Positions 18,102-27,222 of a DNA stretch of 64,000 bases are shown piece after piece. The first letter of the stretch is position 1. Each line of letters starts with the position of its first letter. The notes beneath the pieces were generated by a model. That model worked only from the letters and a program-made list of their open reading frames with translations, was not told the DNA's origin and did not search any database. The stretch covers positions 34,498 through 98,497 of the forward strand of contig JAEZAM010000111.1 of NCBI GenBank assembly GCA_023430465.1. The letters run 5' to 3'. Source of the stretch: Bacteroidota bacterium. GTDB lineage: Bacteria > Bacteroidota > Bacteroidia > Chitinophagales > Chitinophagaceae. A program made the position numbers and the translations under genes.

Positions 18102-19805
18102 ATGAAAAGATTACCAATACTGATTGCGGGCTTATTTATCCTCAGCTTCGGGATATCCTGCAGTAAAAAGCTGGATGAAGAAGCATACACCTTCGTGTCC
18201 GGCGAAGACCTGATCAAACAGGGCAACTATGCCGAACTTGTTGCAGGTGCTTACAACACCTTGAGTTTTCCTTTCGAGTGGGGAAACTATCACAACGTAG
18301 TGAATTTTGACGTAGACTACCAGACCGGTCCGACCTGGGCATTTGGTGAGCTGGGTGCCGGAAATTTTTATGAAAATGGTTCCGTTCGCAGTTTTTACCA
18401 GTCTTATTACCAGGCAATTCACCGCGCCAACTATCATTCTTACCTGATCGGGCAGATGAATATCCCCGATGATGTCAAGAATAACGCGCTGGGCGAATTG
18501 AAGTTCCTGAAATCATGGGCTTATTTCAACCTGGTGCAATTTTTCGGTGACGTGGTGCTATATACCACCTCTGTATCAGAGGGCGCACCGCTCTACAAAC
18601 CCAGGTCTCCCATCAGTGAAGTGTACGGGCACATCATCGAAGAATTGAAGTTTGCCGAAGGCGCCATGTTCGCCGCACAGGATGCTAAATATAAAAAGGG
18701 TCATCCATCCCGCGGATCTGCCAAAGGCTTGCTGGCTAAGGTTTACTGCACTATTGGTTCTGCCTCCATGCCTGCGACCAATATAAATGTAAGTGGTGGC
18801 ATTGCTTTCTATTACGATGATAATGGCAACAAGGTGCGTGTTCCTTATCCCGCCAAACTTAATATCACGAAAAACCAGGTGGCAGGTTATGAAGGATTCA
18901 ACTCCCAGGAATACTACCGTCTTGGTATGGAAAAAGCAAAGGAACTCATAGATCTCAATGAATTTGAGTTATATGGTTCTCCTCAGGAACTCTGGTCGCC
19001 TGCCAGCAAGAATGGGAAAGAGTTCATGTTCAGTCTTCAGACCCTGGCGGGAAATGCAGCGCTGAGTAACTTCATGGCAACTGATTATGGCGGATATTAC
19101 CTTCCAACCGGTCAGTTGACGACAGGATATTATGTACAACGCGATCACTGGTACCAGATGTTTGATGACGCCGACAAGCGCATCACCTGGGGTGTGATGC
19201 ACAGGACGCCGTATGCTTACAACGCAAACACCGGAACACTTACCTATTCATATTACCCGGCAAAAGACAGTTCAAAAGTAAGGCTCGGGCTGGATGGCTA
19301 TCAACCTACAGATCAGTTAAGGTATGATGCGCATCTGTATGGTTCAAGACTGTTGAAGTTTCGCCAGGTAACTTCTCCACTGGATGGTACGCGCACAGAT
19401 TTCAATTTCCCCTTCATGCGTTATGCCGAGATAATCCTGTTGTATGCTGAAGCGGACAATGAGGTGAACGGTGGACCCTCGGCTACGGCCATCCAGATAG
19501 TGGACAGGCTGAATGCCCGAAATAACGCTGTCACAGCAGCGGACATGGGAACAAATACACCATGGACACAACAGTCGTTCAGATCCTACATCCTCGAGGA
19601 GCGTGCGAAGGAGTTTGCGGCTGAGGGGATTCGCCGGTTCGATCTCCTGCGCTGGGGGATTTACCTGCAGGTGATGAATGCCCTGGGTGGGGATGACGAG
19701 AATGGTGTTATAAAACGCCGTGAACAAAGGCACCTGTTAATGCCCCTGCCGGCAGATGAAGTAAATACCAATCCGTTCATTGAAGTGAACAATCCCGGTT
19801 GGTAA
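18102..19805 (+). CDS. SusD/RagB-family glycan-binding lipoprotein
   Basis: A 567-residue surface lipoprotein with SPII signal and lipobox GISC (Cys20), followed by the SusD helical TPR core (YQAIHRANYHSYL, LGELKFLKSWAYFNLVQFFG). The conserved C-terminal region reads FMRYAEIILLYAEADNEVNG, RLNARN and EERAKEFAAEGIRRFDLLRW. It caps the SusC barrel and captures the oligosaccharide. It is spaced 32 bases from susC and 26 from the next lipoprotein gene. Confidence 0.96.
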   Translation: MKRLPILIAGLFILSFGISCSKKLDEEAYTFVSGEDLIKQGNYAELVAGAYNTLSFPFEWGNYHNVVNFDVDYQTGPTWAFGELGAGNFYENGSVRSFYQSYYQAIHRANYHSYLIGQMNIPDDVKNNALGELKFLKSWAYFNLVQFFGDVVLYTTSVSEGAPLYKPRSPISEVYGHIIEELKFAEGAMFAAQDAKYKKGHPSRGSAKGLLAKVYCTIGSASMPATNINVSGGIAFYYDDNGNKVRVPYPAKLNITKNQVAGYEGFNSQEYYRLGMEKAKELIDLNEFELYGSPQELWSPASKNGKEFMFSLQTLAGNAALSNFMATDYGGYYLPTGQLTTGYYVQRDHWYQMFDDADKRITWGVMHRTPYAYNANTGTLTYSYYPAKDSSKVRLGLDGYQPTDQLRYDAHLYGSRLLKFRQVTSPLDGTRTDFNFPFMRYAEIILLYAEADNEVNGGPSATAIQIVDRLNARNNAVTAADMGTNTPWTQQSFRSYILEERAKEFAAEGIRRFDLLRWGIYLQVMNALGGDDENGVIKRREQRHLLMPLPADEVNTNPFIEVNNPGW

Positions 19806-19831
19806 TTGCATAATTCATAATAAAAATTATC

Positions 19832-20968
19832 ATGAAAAATAGATATAAACAATATTTGGCGGTCTGCCTCGCCGGCATTCTCTTAATGTCCGTCACCTCA
19901 TGCAAAAAGGACGACGTGAAATTCGCCGCACCGACACTGGCAAAGGTTACCACCATCCAGAAAACGGACAGCACCATTTATGAAGGAAACATGGGCGACT
20001 GGATAGCTATCCACGGCTCGGGTGTAACCGGCATAACGGAGATAAAATTCAATGATGTCCTGGTTGACCTTGAGCAATTCTACGAAGAGAATGGTGTGTT
20101 GTACCTGCAGATTCCTGTTAAACTGCCGATCGAGATTACGGATAAAATATACATCACTACCGCAGGCGGCAAGGCTGAGATACCGTTCAAGGTAAACAGC
20201 CCCGATCTTGAACTGACCGGGATGTTCAACGAATACACACCACCAGGCGATACCATCCGCATCTATGGAAAGTTTCTCATGCTATATGAAGTAGATGCGA
20301 CGAATGCTGTGGTGATCTTTGGTGACAAGGAGACACCTGTAATTGCCGCAACCGATAATTACATCACTGCAAAAGTTCCCATGGATGTTGCTTCCAACGT
20401 GAAAGTGAAACTTCAGAGCAACAAGTACAATGCAGTGGCTGTCTGCCCTGGATTTTACAAGGATAAGAATTATGTGATCACCAGTTTCGATGCGGACTTT
20501 CCCTACACTACCGCTACAGGTCAGCAATGGGTAGGCGAGTGGCCGAACCCCGCGCCGATATCCGGTAAATACATCCGGTTTGATGTCAACCAGCAGACAT
20601 ATCCGAACGGACTTGGCTGGTTCTACCTGATGGAGAAAAGCTACAACTATCAACTTGATATGGTCCAGCACCCTGAAAAATACGTGGTGAAATTCGAGTT
20701 GAATATGCGGCTCCCGATCCGCCGTACCAATTTCTTCATCTATTACTATTGGGCAGTAGCGCCTGGTCCCATTGGCGGTGACCTGTTTACAGTGCAGAAC
20801 CTGAACGTATGGCAAACTGTATCCATTCCACTGGAACGCATCATACCGATGGGCAACACGGGAACTGCCACCAGCTTTTCATTCAACATGCGGGTCGAGA
20901 ACTTTGCCCCGGTTGAGGAAGTTGGAATGTATTTCGACAATTTCAGAATTTATAAAAAAGGTGATTAA
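19832..20968 (+). CDS. Surface glycan-binding lipoprotein (IPT/TIG domains)
   Basis: A 378-residue lipoprotein with lipobox VTSC (Cys24). Two IPT/TIG-like immunoglobulin folds follow (about residues 38-115, GDWIAIHGSGVTGITEIKFN, and 118-200, PPGDTIRIYGKF). A C-terminal beta-sandwich of about 170 residues (YVITSFDADFPYT to YFDNFRIYKKGD) resembles the ligand-binding domain of Bacteroidota surface glycan-binding proteins. Its place directly after susC-susD is where SGBPs (SusE/SusF analogues) are encoded. The ligand cannot be read from the sequence. Two hairpins follow the stop codon. Confidence 0.85.
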   Translation: MKNRYKQYLAVCLAGILLMSVTSCKKDDVKFAAPTLAKVTTIQKTDSTIYEGNMGDWIAIHGSGVTGITEIKFNDVLVDLEQFYEENGVLYLQIPVKLPIEITDKIYITTAGGKAEIPFKVNSPDLELTGMFNEYTPPGDTIRIYGKFLMLYEVDATNAVVIFGDKETPVIAATDNYITAKVPMDVASNVKVKLQSNKYNAVAVCPGFYKDKNYVITSFDADFPYTTATGQQWVGEWPNPAPISGKYIRFDVNQQTYPNGLGWFYLMEKSYNYQLDMVQHPEKYVVKFELNMRLPIRRTNFFIYYYWAVAPGPIGGDLFTVQNLNVWQTVSIPLERIIPMGNTGTATSFSFNMRVENFAPVEEVGMYFDNFRIYKKGD

Positions 20969-20972
20969 TTAA

Positions 20973-21037
20973 ATGGTGGCGACCGGAAGCAATAGTAGTT
21001 GTCGCTTGCCACCATGCCGTTTGCGGGAGTTCCCGCA
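20973..21037 (+). other. Two intercistronic hairpins after the SGBP gene
   Basis: ATGGTGGC (20973-20980) pairs with GCCACCAT (21008-21015), with an inner AAGC/GCTT extension. TGCGGG (21022-21027) pairs with CCCGCA (21032-21037) around a 4-base loop. No U-tract follows, so these look more like mRNA-stabilising or attenuating hairpins between the outer-membrane genes and the enzyme genes than a full terminator. Confidence 0.5.
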
Positions 21038-21071
21038 GCCGTCTCCATTGTTTGTTTAAAAAGCTTTGATT

Positions 21072-23054
21072 ATGTTCTCACGTTGTACCCGTTACATGCT
21101 CCGCCTCTTCATCGTTGTTTGTTTTCCAATTGCAGGTCTGGCCAATGAGGTTTACCTGGATAAGCTGGATGTAAAGTATATGTTGCAGGACTGGGGCGGG
21201 CCGGTCGTAAATAAGTCTGTTCTTGGCGCACCCTTGCAGGTAGCGGGAGTGAAGTACTCCCGCGGTATAGGTACACACTCGATCAGCAGGTTGATGCTTA
21301 AGCTGGATGGCAAAGCGACCCTTATCAGTGGCTATGTTGGGGCAGATGACCGCAATGATTATAGCGGTGACATGGAGTTCCAGATACTCGCGGATGGAAA
21401 GTTGATCTGGACCAGCAACATCATGCGCAAGGGCATGCCTGCGCTGCCATTCCGGGTGGATCTTACGGGAAAGCAACAAATCGTATTGCTTGTCCGGGAA
21501 GCAGGTGATGGCATCATGTATGACCATGCAGACTGGCTGGAAGTGAAGATCGAAACTTCCGGTGAGGTGATTCCCCAAACCGTTTACCCGGCTTCCATTT
21601 CGAAGGATAAATACATCCTTACACCGAAGCCTGCCGATAAGCCACGTATCAATTCACCTAAAGTATTTGGTGTGCGGCCAGGCAATCCATTTCTTTATCA
21701 GGTTGCAGCAACTGGCGCTCGCCCGATGAAATTCACGGCCTACCAGCTTCCGGAAGGATTATCGATCAACGAACAAACCGGATCAATTTCAGGTTCCGTT
21801 AAAAAGCCCGGTCGCTATTATATCGTGGTCAGGGCGGATAATGCAGCCGGTGGAGACTATCGCCGGGTGCGCATCGAGGTTGGCAACGCACTTGCCCTCA
21901 CGCCACCCATGGGATGGAATAGCTGGAACAGTTGGGGTATCAACGTGGATGAACAGAAAGTAAAAGATGCGGCTGATTTCATGAGCAAGGAACTGATCAA
22001 TCATGGTTGGTCATACATCAACATCGATGATGGCTGGGAAGCAAGCGCGCGAACAAAGGAAGGAGAGTTACCGGGCAATCAAAAGTTCACAGATTTCAAA
22101 GGACTCTCTGATCATATCCATAGCAAAGGGTTGAAATTCGGGATATACTCATCGCCCGGTCCTAAGACATGTGGCGGTCATCTCGGCACCTATGGACATG
22201 AAGCGATCGATGCAAGGACCTGGGCGAAATGGGGTGTCGACTACCTGAAGTATGATTATTGTGGTTACAATGAAATTGCGCCGGTGCCCAACGAAAACCT
22301 TATAAAGGATCCATATATCCTGATGGGCAACGAACTGGAGCAACTGGACCGTGACATCGTTTACTGTATCGGTTACGGTGCTCCCAATGTGTGGTATTGG
22401 GGCCAGGAGGCGAAGGGACACCAGTGGCGCACCACGCGTGATATCACCGATGAGTGGAATGTGGTTGTTGCCATCGGGTCATTCCAGGATATCTATGCAC
22501 CGGTCACAAGACCCGGCAATTATAATGATCCGGACATGCTTGTCGTGGGCAAGATCGGTGGCGGTTGGGGCACGAAGCTTCATGAATCGCTACTGACCGC
22601 CGACGAGCAGTACAGCCACATCAGCCTCTGGAGCCTGTTGTCAGCACCCTTACTGATTGGTTGTGACATGAACGCGATGGACCCATTCACGCTGAACCTG
22701 CTTACGAACGATGAAGTGATAGCTGTAAACCAGGATCCCCTGGTGAAACCTGCAAAAAAGATCATCACTCAAAACGGGCAGGTCTGGTCGAAGGAACTGG
22801 AAGACGGTTCCCTTGCAGTTGGCTTCTTCAACATCGACCCCTACTATATTCTCTGGGATAAATCCAATGAAACCAGCATCCAGAACCAGGACTACGAAAT
22901 TTCCGTTGACTTCAGCCAGCTTGGTATAACCGGCGAATACAACGTGCGTGATCTATGGCGGCAGCAGGATGTCGGTAAAGCAAAAGGAAGCTATTCAACG
23001 AAGGTCCCTTATCATGGCGTGAAATTGTTTAAACTGACTCCTGCAGGAAAATAA
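21072..23054 (+). CDS. GH27 alpha-galactosidase with N-terminal NPCBM domain
   Basis: A 660-residue exported enzyme. After the signal peptide comes an NPCBM-type beta-sandwich (about 27-165; GVKYSRGIGTHSIS, ISGYVGADDRND, DHADWLEVKIE). A putative Ig domain follows (about 195-270; LPEGLSINEQTGSISG), then a GH27 barrel starting TPPMGWNSWNSWG. The nucleophile is D395 in YLKYDYCGYN and the acid/base lies in NDPDM (485-489). GH27 members are mostly alpha-galactosidases, and some are beta-L-arabinopyranosidases or isomalto-dextranases. It is the only clearly classifiable glycosidase of the cluster and implies terminal alpha-galactosyl-type residues. The ATG at 21072 is preferred over a TTG two codons upstream. 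Confidence 0.93.
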   Translation: MFSRCTRYMLRLFIVVCFPIAGLANEVYLDKLDVKYMLQDWGGPVVNKSVLGAPLQVAGVKYSRGIGTHSISRLMLKLDGKATLISGYVGADDRNDYSGDMEFQILADGKLIWTSNIMRKGMPALPFRVDLTGKQQIVLLVREAGDGIMYDHADWLEVKIETSGEVIPQTVYPASISKDKYILTPKPADKPRINSPKVFGVRPGNPFLYQVAATGARPMKFTAYQLPEGLSINEQTGSISGSVKKPGRYYIVVRADNAAGGDYRRVRIEVGNALALTPPMGWNSWNSWGINVDEQKVKDAADFMSKELINHGWSYINIDDGWEASARTKEGELPGNQKFTDFKGLSDHIHSKGLKFGIYSSPGPKTCGGHLGTYGHEAIDARTWAKWGVDYLKYDYCGYNEIAPVPNENLIKDPYILMGNELEQLDRDIVYCIGYGAPNVWYWGQEAKGHQWRTTRDITDEWNVVVAIGSFQDIYAPVTRPGNYNDPDMLVVGKIGGGWGTKLHESLLTADEQYSHISLWSLLSAPLLIGCDMNAMDPFTLNLLTNDEVIAVNQDPLVKPAKKIITQNGQVWSKELEDGSLAVGFFNIDPYYILWDKSNETSIQNQDYEISVDFSQLGITGEYNVRDLWRQQDVGKAKGSYSTKVPYHGVKLFKLTPAGK

Positions 23055-23085
23055 TTGTGTTTTTCATCAACTAACAACTACATCA

Positions 23086-24165
23086 ATGAACAGGCGAAAC
23101 TTTTTACGAAATACCGCGCTCGGTTCTGCCGCCCTTTCAATGGGACATACAGGATTTGCGGGCGAAAATAAACTGCCGGAATTCAACATGGCCGATATAA
23201 AGCCCATCACGGGCTCATGGTTTGAGTTTCAACACCTGCTTCCTGCGGAAGGAGAGTACTGGGATCCGGACCTGGCAAAATTCACCGAACAGCAATGGAA
23301 AGATAAGGTGCGCGAGATCAGTGAACTTGGTTTTGAATACCTCGTATTGCAGGAGGTGGCATTGAACGGGAAGTCGATCTACCCTTCCAAACTGGTGCCG
23401 CAGCATAAGCTCGGTTGTGCCGATCCGCTGGAAGCCGTCCTGGCAGCCGGTGATGAGGTGGGGATGAAATTCTTCCTGAGCAATGATTTCTGGGATGACT
23501 GCCAGAAAGGGGAATTTCTCATGACCGATCCCGGCATTAAAAAGTTAAGGAACAAAGCCATGGAGGAGATCGTTAAGAGATACGGCCATCATAAATGTTT
23601 TTATGGCTGGTATTTCCCGAATGAATCTTATCTCATGCCCTACTTCGATGAGAAGTTCATTAAGTATGTAAATGAATGCTCTCACGTGGCGCGTTCGCTG
23701 CAGCCGGCATCGTTCAATTTGATCGCTCCGTATAACATCAAGGCGGAGAAATCAGATGATAAATTCGTTAAGCAACTGGAAAGAATGAACATTGATGTCA
23801 TTGCCTACCAGGATGGTGTGGGGGTGAACCACACAAAGTTGGGTGAGCCGGCAAAATATTTCGAGAGTCTCCATAAAGCGCATCAGAAAGCCGCCAGGTC
23901 CAGGATATGGGCGGATATGGAGGTCTTTTATTTTGAAAAAGGAACAAAGGACAACCTGCTTCCTGCCGACTTCGAAACACGCATACTGCGCCAGATGAAG
24001 GATCTGTCACCGTTCGTAGACAAGATCCTGATCTATCAGTACCTCGGATGCTTCAATAAGCCAGGTTCGACGGCTTATGCCGGTCATCGGAACCAGGAAT
24101 CGGTGAGGTTGTACAACCAGTATAAGTCCTGGTTGGATAAAAGAAATACACTGGTGAAAGGTTGA
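23086..24165 (+). CDS. DUF4434-like putative glycoside hydrolase, paralogue 1 (Tat signal)
   Basis: A 359-residue protein that begins with a twin-arginine type signal (NRRNFLRNTALGSAAL), so it is probably exported folded. The rest looks like a TIM-barrel of the DUF4434 type. Compared with the two paralogues at 28651 and 32563 it keeps a glutamate at the end of GWYFPNE (E180), a YQDGVG strand (241-246) and a second glutamate in IWADMEVF (E279). These are the spacing and context expected of acid/base and nucleophile in a clan A-type retaining glycosidase. No activity is established for it here. It follows GH27 by 31 bases and precedes the ADP-ribosylglycohydrolase-like gene. Confidence 0.75.
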   Translation: MNRRNFLRNTALGSAALSMGHTGFAGENKLPEFNMADIKPITGSWFEFQHLLPAEGEYWDPDLAKFTEQQWKDKVREISELGFEYLVLQEVALNGKSIYPSKLVPQHKLGCADPLEAVLAAGDEVGMKFFLSNDFWDDCQKGEFLMTDPGIKKLRNKAMEEIVKRYGHHKCFYGWYFPNESYLMPYFDEKFIKYVNECSHVARSLQPASFNLIAPYNIKAEKSDDKFVKQLERMNIDVIAYQDGVGVNHTKLGEPAKYFESLHKAHQKAARSRIWADMEVFYFEKGTKDNLLPADFETRILRQMKDLSPFVDKILIYQYLGCFNKPGSTAYAGHRNQESVRLYNQYKSWLDKRNTLVKG

Positions 24166-24196
24166 CCTTCTTTATAAAGCGATTAAATATTGAACA

Positions 24197-25741
24197 ATGG
24201 TCCTGTTATTTCGTCTTTGTTGCGCTGTCTTGCTCGTATGTTCTTTTTTCATGTCCTCAGCGCAGTCCGGGCAGCCGGGAAAGACCACTTTAACGAAGTC
24301 CGTTTTACTGGACAAGATCAAAGGTGGCTGGGCGGGTCAGACGATCGGTGTGACCTTTGGATGGCCATCCGAATTTCGCTATCTCGGCGCTTTTATCGGG
24401 GACGATGAAACCATTCGCTGGCACGAGGACTACGTCAACGAGGCGATGACCACATTCCCCGGCCTCTATGATGATGTATATGTGGATCTGACATTCGTCG
24501 AGGTATTTGAAAGACTGGGCATCAGCGCGCCGCTTGATTCATTTGCTGCGGCATTTGCTGAAAAAAAATATGAGCTGTGGCATGCCAACCAGGCCGGCAG
24601 GTACAATCTGCGGCAGGGGGTACCTCCGGATCAGTCAGGTCATTGGCTGCACAATCCACATGCAGATGACATCGATTTCCAGATCGAGGCAGACTTTGCG
24701 GGTTTGATGAGCCCCGGAATGCCCGGAGCCGCAACAGCCATTTCAAATAAACTGGGAAGGCTGATGAATTCAGGAGACGGTCTTTATGGCGGCATCTATG
24801 TGGCGAACCTGTATGCACTGGCTTTTATAAGTAAGGATATCCGGTACGTGGTAGAGCAGGCACTGACTGCCATTCCATCTCAAAGTAAGTTTTACCAGTG
24901 TATTGCCGATGTTGTCAAATGGCATAAGAAGTATCCGGGCGACTGGAAGCAGACCTGGTTTGAGGTACAAAAGAAGTGGGCGGCTGAAACAGGTTGCCCG
25001 AATGGTGTCTTTCATCCCCTGAATATCGATGCGAAACTCAATGCAGCCTACGTTGTGATCGGATTGCTCTATGGTCAGGGTGATTTTACAAAAACAATAG
25101 AAGTAGCCACAAGACTCGGCCAGGACTCCGATTGCAATCCTGCAACCGCTGCCGGTGTGCTGGGCGTAATGAATGGGTACAGTAAGATACCGGCCTACTG
25201 GCTGACCGCGTTGAAAAAGGCTGAGCAACGAAATTTTTCATTCACCGAGCTATCACTTGAAAAAGTATATGAAGTTAGTTACAGACATGCATTGGCCAAC
25301 ATCGCCGCAAACAAAGGCGATACTGCCTCCGAAACAATTTCCCTTCCGAAAGTGGCGGGAATCGCAGTCCCTTATGAACAGAACTTCGCAGGCCTCTATC
25401 CCCAGGAATTCATCCCACTCGGAAAATCTTTCCGGGACGAATTCACCTTCGAAATGGAGGGAAGAGGATTTGTAATCCGTGGTCATGCGGCGAAAAAATC
25501 TACAGATGCGCCCACACACGTCTTAAAAGCTGCCCTGTTTATAGATGGCAGGCAAGTAGAAACTGCAGAGCTTCCGGTGGATCCAATTCATGCCCGGACT
25601 GAGCTATTCTGGAATTATAAACTTTCGCCGGGAAAACATATCATTAAAGTGAAGGTGCTGAATCCACATGGATCCTACGAGATACGCACGGTAGATTGCC
25701 TGGTGTATGACAACAAAAAGAAGGTTGGTATGAGGAAATAA
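24197..25741 (+). CDS. Secreted ADP-ribosylglycohydrolase-family protein
   Basis: A 514-residue protein with an N-terminal signal (MVLLFRLCCAVLLVCSFFMSS). The family fold starts LLDKIKGGWAGQTIGVTFGWP. Metal-site motifs are GDDE (68-71), YDDVYVDLTF (91-100) and GQDSDCNPATAAGVLG (about 308-323), equivalent to the DraG GDDT and GxDxDT elements. A C-terminal beta-sandwich of about 150 residues follows. Classical members remove ADP-ribose from proteins or metabolites in the cytoplasm. Secretion and membership in a SusCD cluster argue for hydrolysis of an N- or O-glycosidic bond in an imported glycan; that is inference. The start is an ATG 31 bases after the previous stop. Confidence 0.82.
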   Translation: MVLLFRLCCAVLLVCSFFMSSAQSGQPGKTTLTKSVLLDKIKGGWAGQTIGVTFGWPSEFRYLGAFIGDDETIRWHEDYVNEAMTTFPGLYDDVYVDLTFVEVFERLGISAPLDSFAAAFAEKKYELWHANQAGRYNLRQGVPPDQSGHWLHNPHADDIDFQIEADFAGLMSPGMPGAATAISNKLGRLMNSGDGLYGGIYVANLYALAFISKDIRYVVEQALTAIPSQSKFYQCIADVVKWHKKYPGDWKQTWFEVQKKWAAETGCPNGVFHPLNIDAKLNAAYVVIGLLYGQGDFTKTIEVATRLGQDSDCNPATAAGVLGVMNGYSKIPAYWLTALKKAEQRNFSFTELSLEKVYEVSYRHALANIAANKGDTASETISLPKVAGIAVPYEQNFAGLYPQEFIPLGKSFRDEFTFEMEGRGFVIRGHAAKKSTDAPTHVLKAALFIDGRQVETAELPVDPIHARTELFWNYKLSPGKHIIKVKVLNPHGSYEIRTVDCLVYDNKKKVGMRK

Positions 25742-25782
25742 TTCCTGGGAGGCCGATGGTTTATTCTTTTTCATAAAACCGG

Positions 25783-27222
25783 ATGGAAATGTCAAAAACA
25801 CGATTCATATTTTTGGCCGCACTGCTATTTATTGGAACATCGGTTGCGGCTCAATCGGTAAAAGTCAGCGGATATGTGCGCGATCGAAACCTGGGAACGG
25901 GCATATCGGGCGTGGTAATAAGCGATGGGTACACGGTCACTACCACGAATGCCAAAGGAATGTACTCGATCATGACACATCCTTCCGCCGTTTTTATTTT
26001 CATGTCCACTCCCGGAGGTTATATGATTCCGCATGAGGACGGGTTGCCCATGTTTTATATAAAGATGGCCGCGGGCAATAAATATGATTTTATCCTGGAG
26101 AAAGAACAAAATGGCGATGATCGTCATCTCCTGATCGTTGGTGCAGATCCTCAGCCCATGACAGTGGAAGATGGCGCAAAATGGCTTTCATTTGCGCAGC
26201 AAAATTTCAGGGCAGTTACTGACAGGTATAAGAATATTCCAAAGATCGGGATCATGTGCGGCGATATCGTAGGTGACTCACCAGGTCTGTACCCCAATCA
26301 TAAACAGGCATTAAAAGCTATCGGCATTCCTTTTTTTCAGGTCATCGGAAACCATGATGTTGATTACGATGGCCGGTCGGATGATCGCTCACAGAAAACT
26401 TTCCGCGAGGCATTCGGCCCGGAGTATTATTCTTTCAATAGGGGCCGGATTCATTATATCGTGCTCGATGATGTGTTTTACCTGGGTAAACATTATACCT
26501 ATACCGGTTATCTCACTGAGGCGCAGTTTGCCTGGCTGGAGAAAGATCTGGCGCATGTACCAAAGGGCAGGACGGTTGTGGTATCTGTACATATACCGTT
26601 TGAGATCGACCAGTCACCTCTTCCGGGAGTGACCATCAATGAAAAGCACACGGATGTGGGACTCTCCAACAGGGCACATTTATATAAGCTGCTCGCACCT
26701 TATAAGGTTCATTTTATGTCAGGACATACGCACTGGAACCAGCAATTCCAAACGGCGAATGGCTTTCATCACATTCATGGTGCGATGTGCGGTCAATGGT
26801 GGCAGAGTCCTGCTTCATCAGATGGATCACCGTTGGGGTTTGGTGTGTACGAGGTGAATGGCGATAGCCTGAGCTGGTATTATCAAAGCGCGGGGGAGAG
26901 CCCGGATTACCAGATGCGCGTTTATCAACCAGACAGTTCGGGCGGGTTCATTGCAAATATCTGGAACTGGGATGCCGGATGGAAAGTTACGTGGCTGGAG
27001 GATGGCGTGCCATCAGGTGATATGAAACAATTTATAGGGCATGATCCTTTCATCTCGAGGTACAATGATTCACTGCCCCATAGCTGGTCGTGGGTGAGGC
27101 CTACACTTACGCGTCATTTATTCGAAGGGCATATAAAGCCCGGTACTAAAGCCATTGCGGTGAGGGCAGTGGACAGGTTTGGTAAAATATATACAAGTCA
27201 TTTGTCTGTACAAAAGCGATGA
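25783..27222 (+). CDS. Calcineurin-like metallophosphoesterase, paralogue 1
   Basis: A 479-residue exported protein. After the signal peptide there is an N-terminal carboxypeptidase-regulatory-like beta domain (VSGYVRDRNLGTGISGVVI) and then the metallophosphoesterase core: ADPQP (121-125, where other families have DxH), CGDIVGD (159-165), IGNHDVD (188-194), SVHIPFE (H270) and SGHTHWNQ (313-320). A C-terminal beta domain of the MetallophosC type ends the protein. It should hydrolyse a phosphomono- or diester in the periplasm with two metals. It overlaps the acetylesterase gene by 4 bases (ATGA), so the two are translationally coupled. A close paralogue lies at 30019. Confidence 0.9.
   Translation: MEMSKTRFIFLAALLFIGTSVAAQSVKVSGYVRDRNLGTGISGVVISDGYTVTTTNAKGMYSIMTHPSAVFIFMSTPGGYMIPHEDGLPMFYIKMAAGNKYDFILEKEQNGDDRHLLIVGADPQPMTVEDGAKWLSFAQQNFRAVTDRYKNIPKIGIMCGDIVGDSPGLYPNHKQALKAIGIPFFQVIGNHDVDYDGRSDDRSQKTFREAFGPEYYSFNRGRIHYIVLDDVFYLGKHYTYTGYLTEAQFAWLEKDLAHVPKGRTVVVSVHIPFEIDQSPLPGVTINEKHTDVGLSNRAHLYKLLAPYKVHFMSGHTHWNQQFQTANGFHHIHGAMCGQWWQSPASSDGSPLGFGVYEVNGDSLSWYYQSAGESPDYQMRVYQPDSSGGFIANIWNWDAGWKVTWLEDGVPSGDMKQFIGHDPFISRYNDSLPHSWSWVRPTLTRHLFEGHIKPGTKAIAVRAVDRFGKIYTSHLSVQKR

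Noticed and set aside
24197..25741. ADP-ribosylglycohydrolase as part of a toxin-antitoxin or defence system
   Set aside because: The protein has a signal peptide, there is no partner ADP-ribosyltransferase, and it sits mid-operon among glycan genes.
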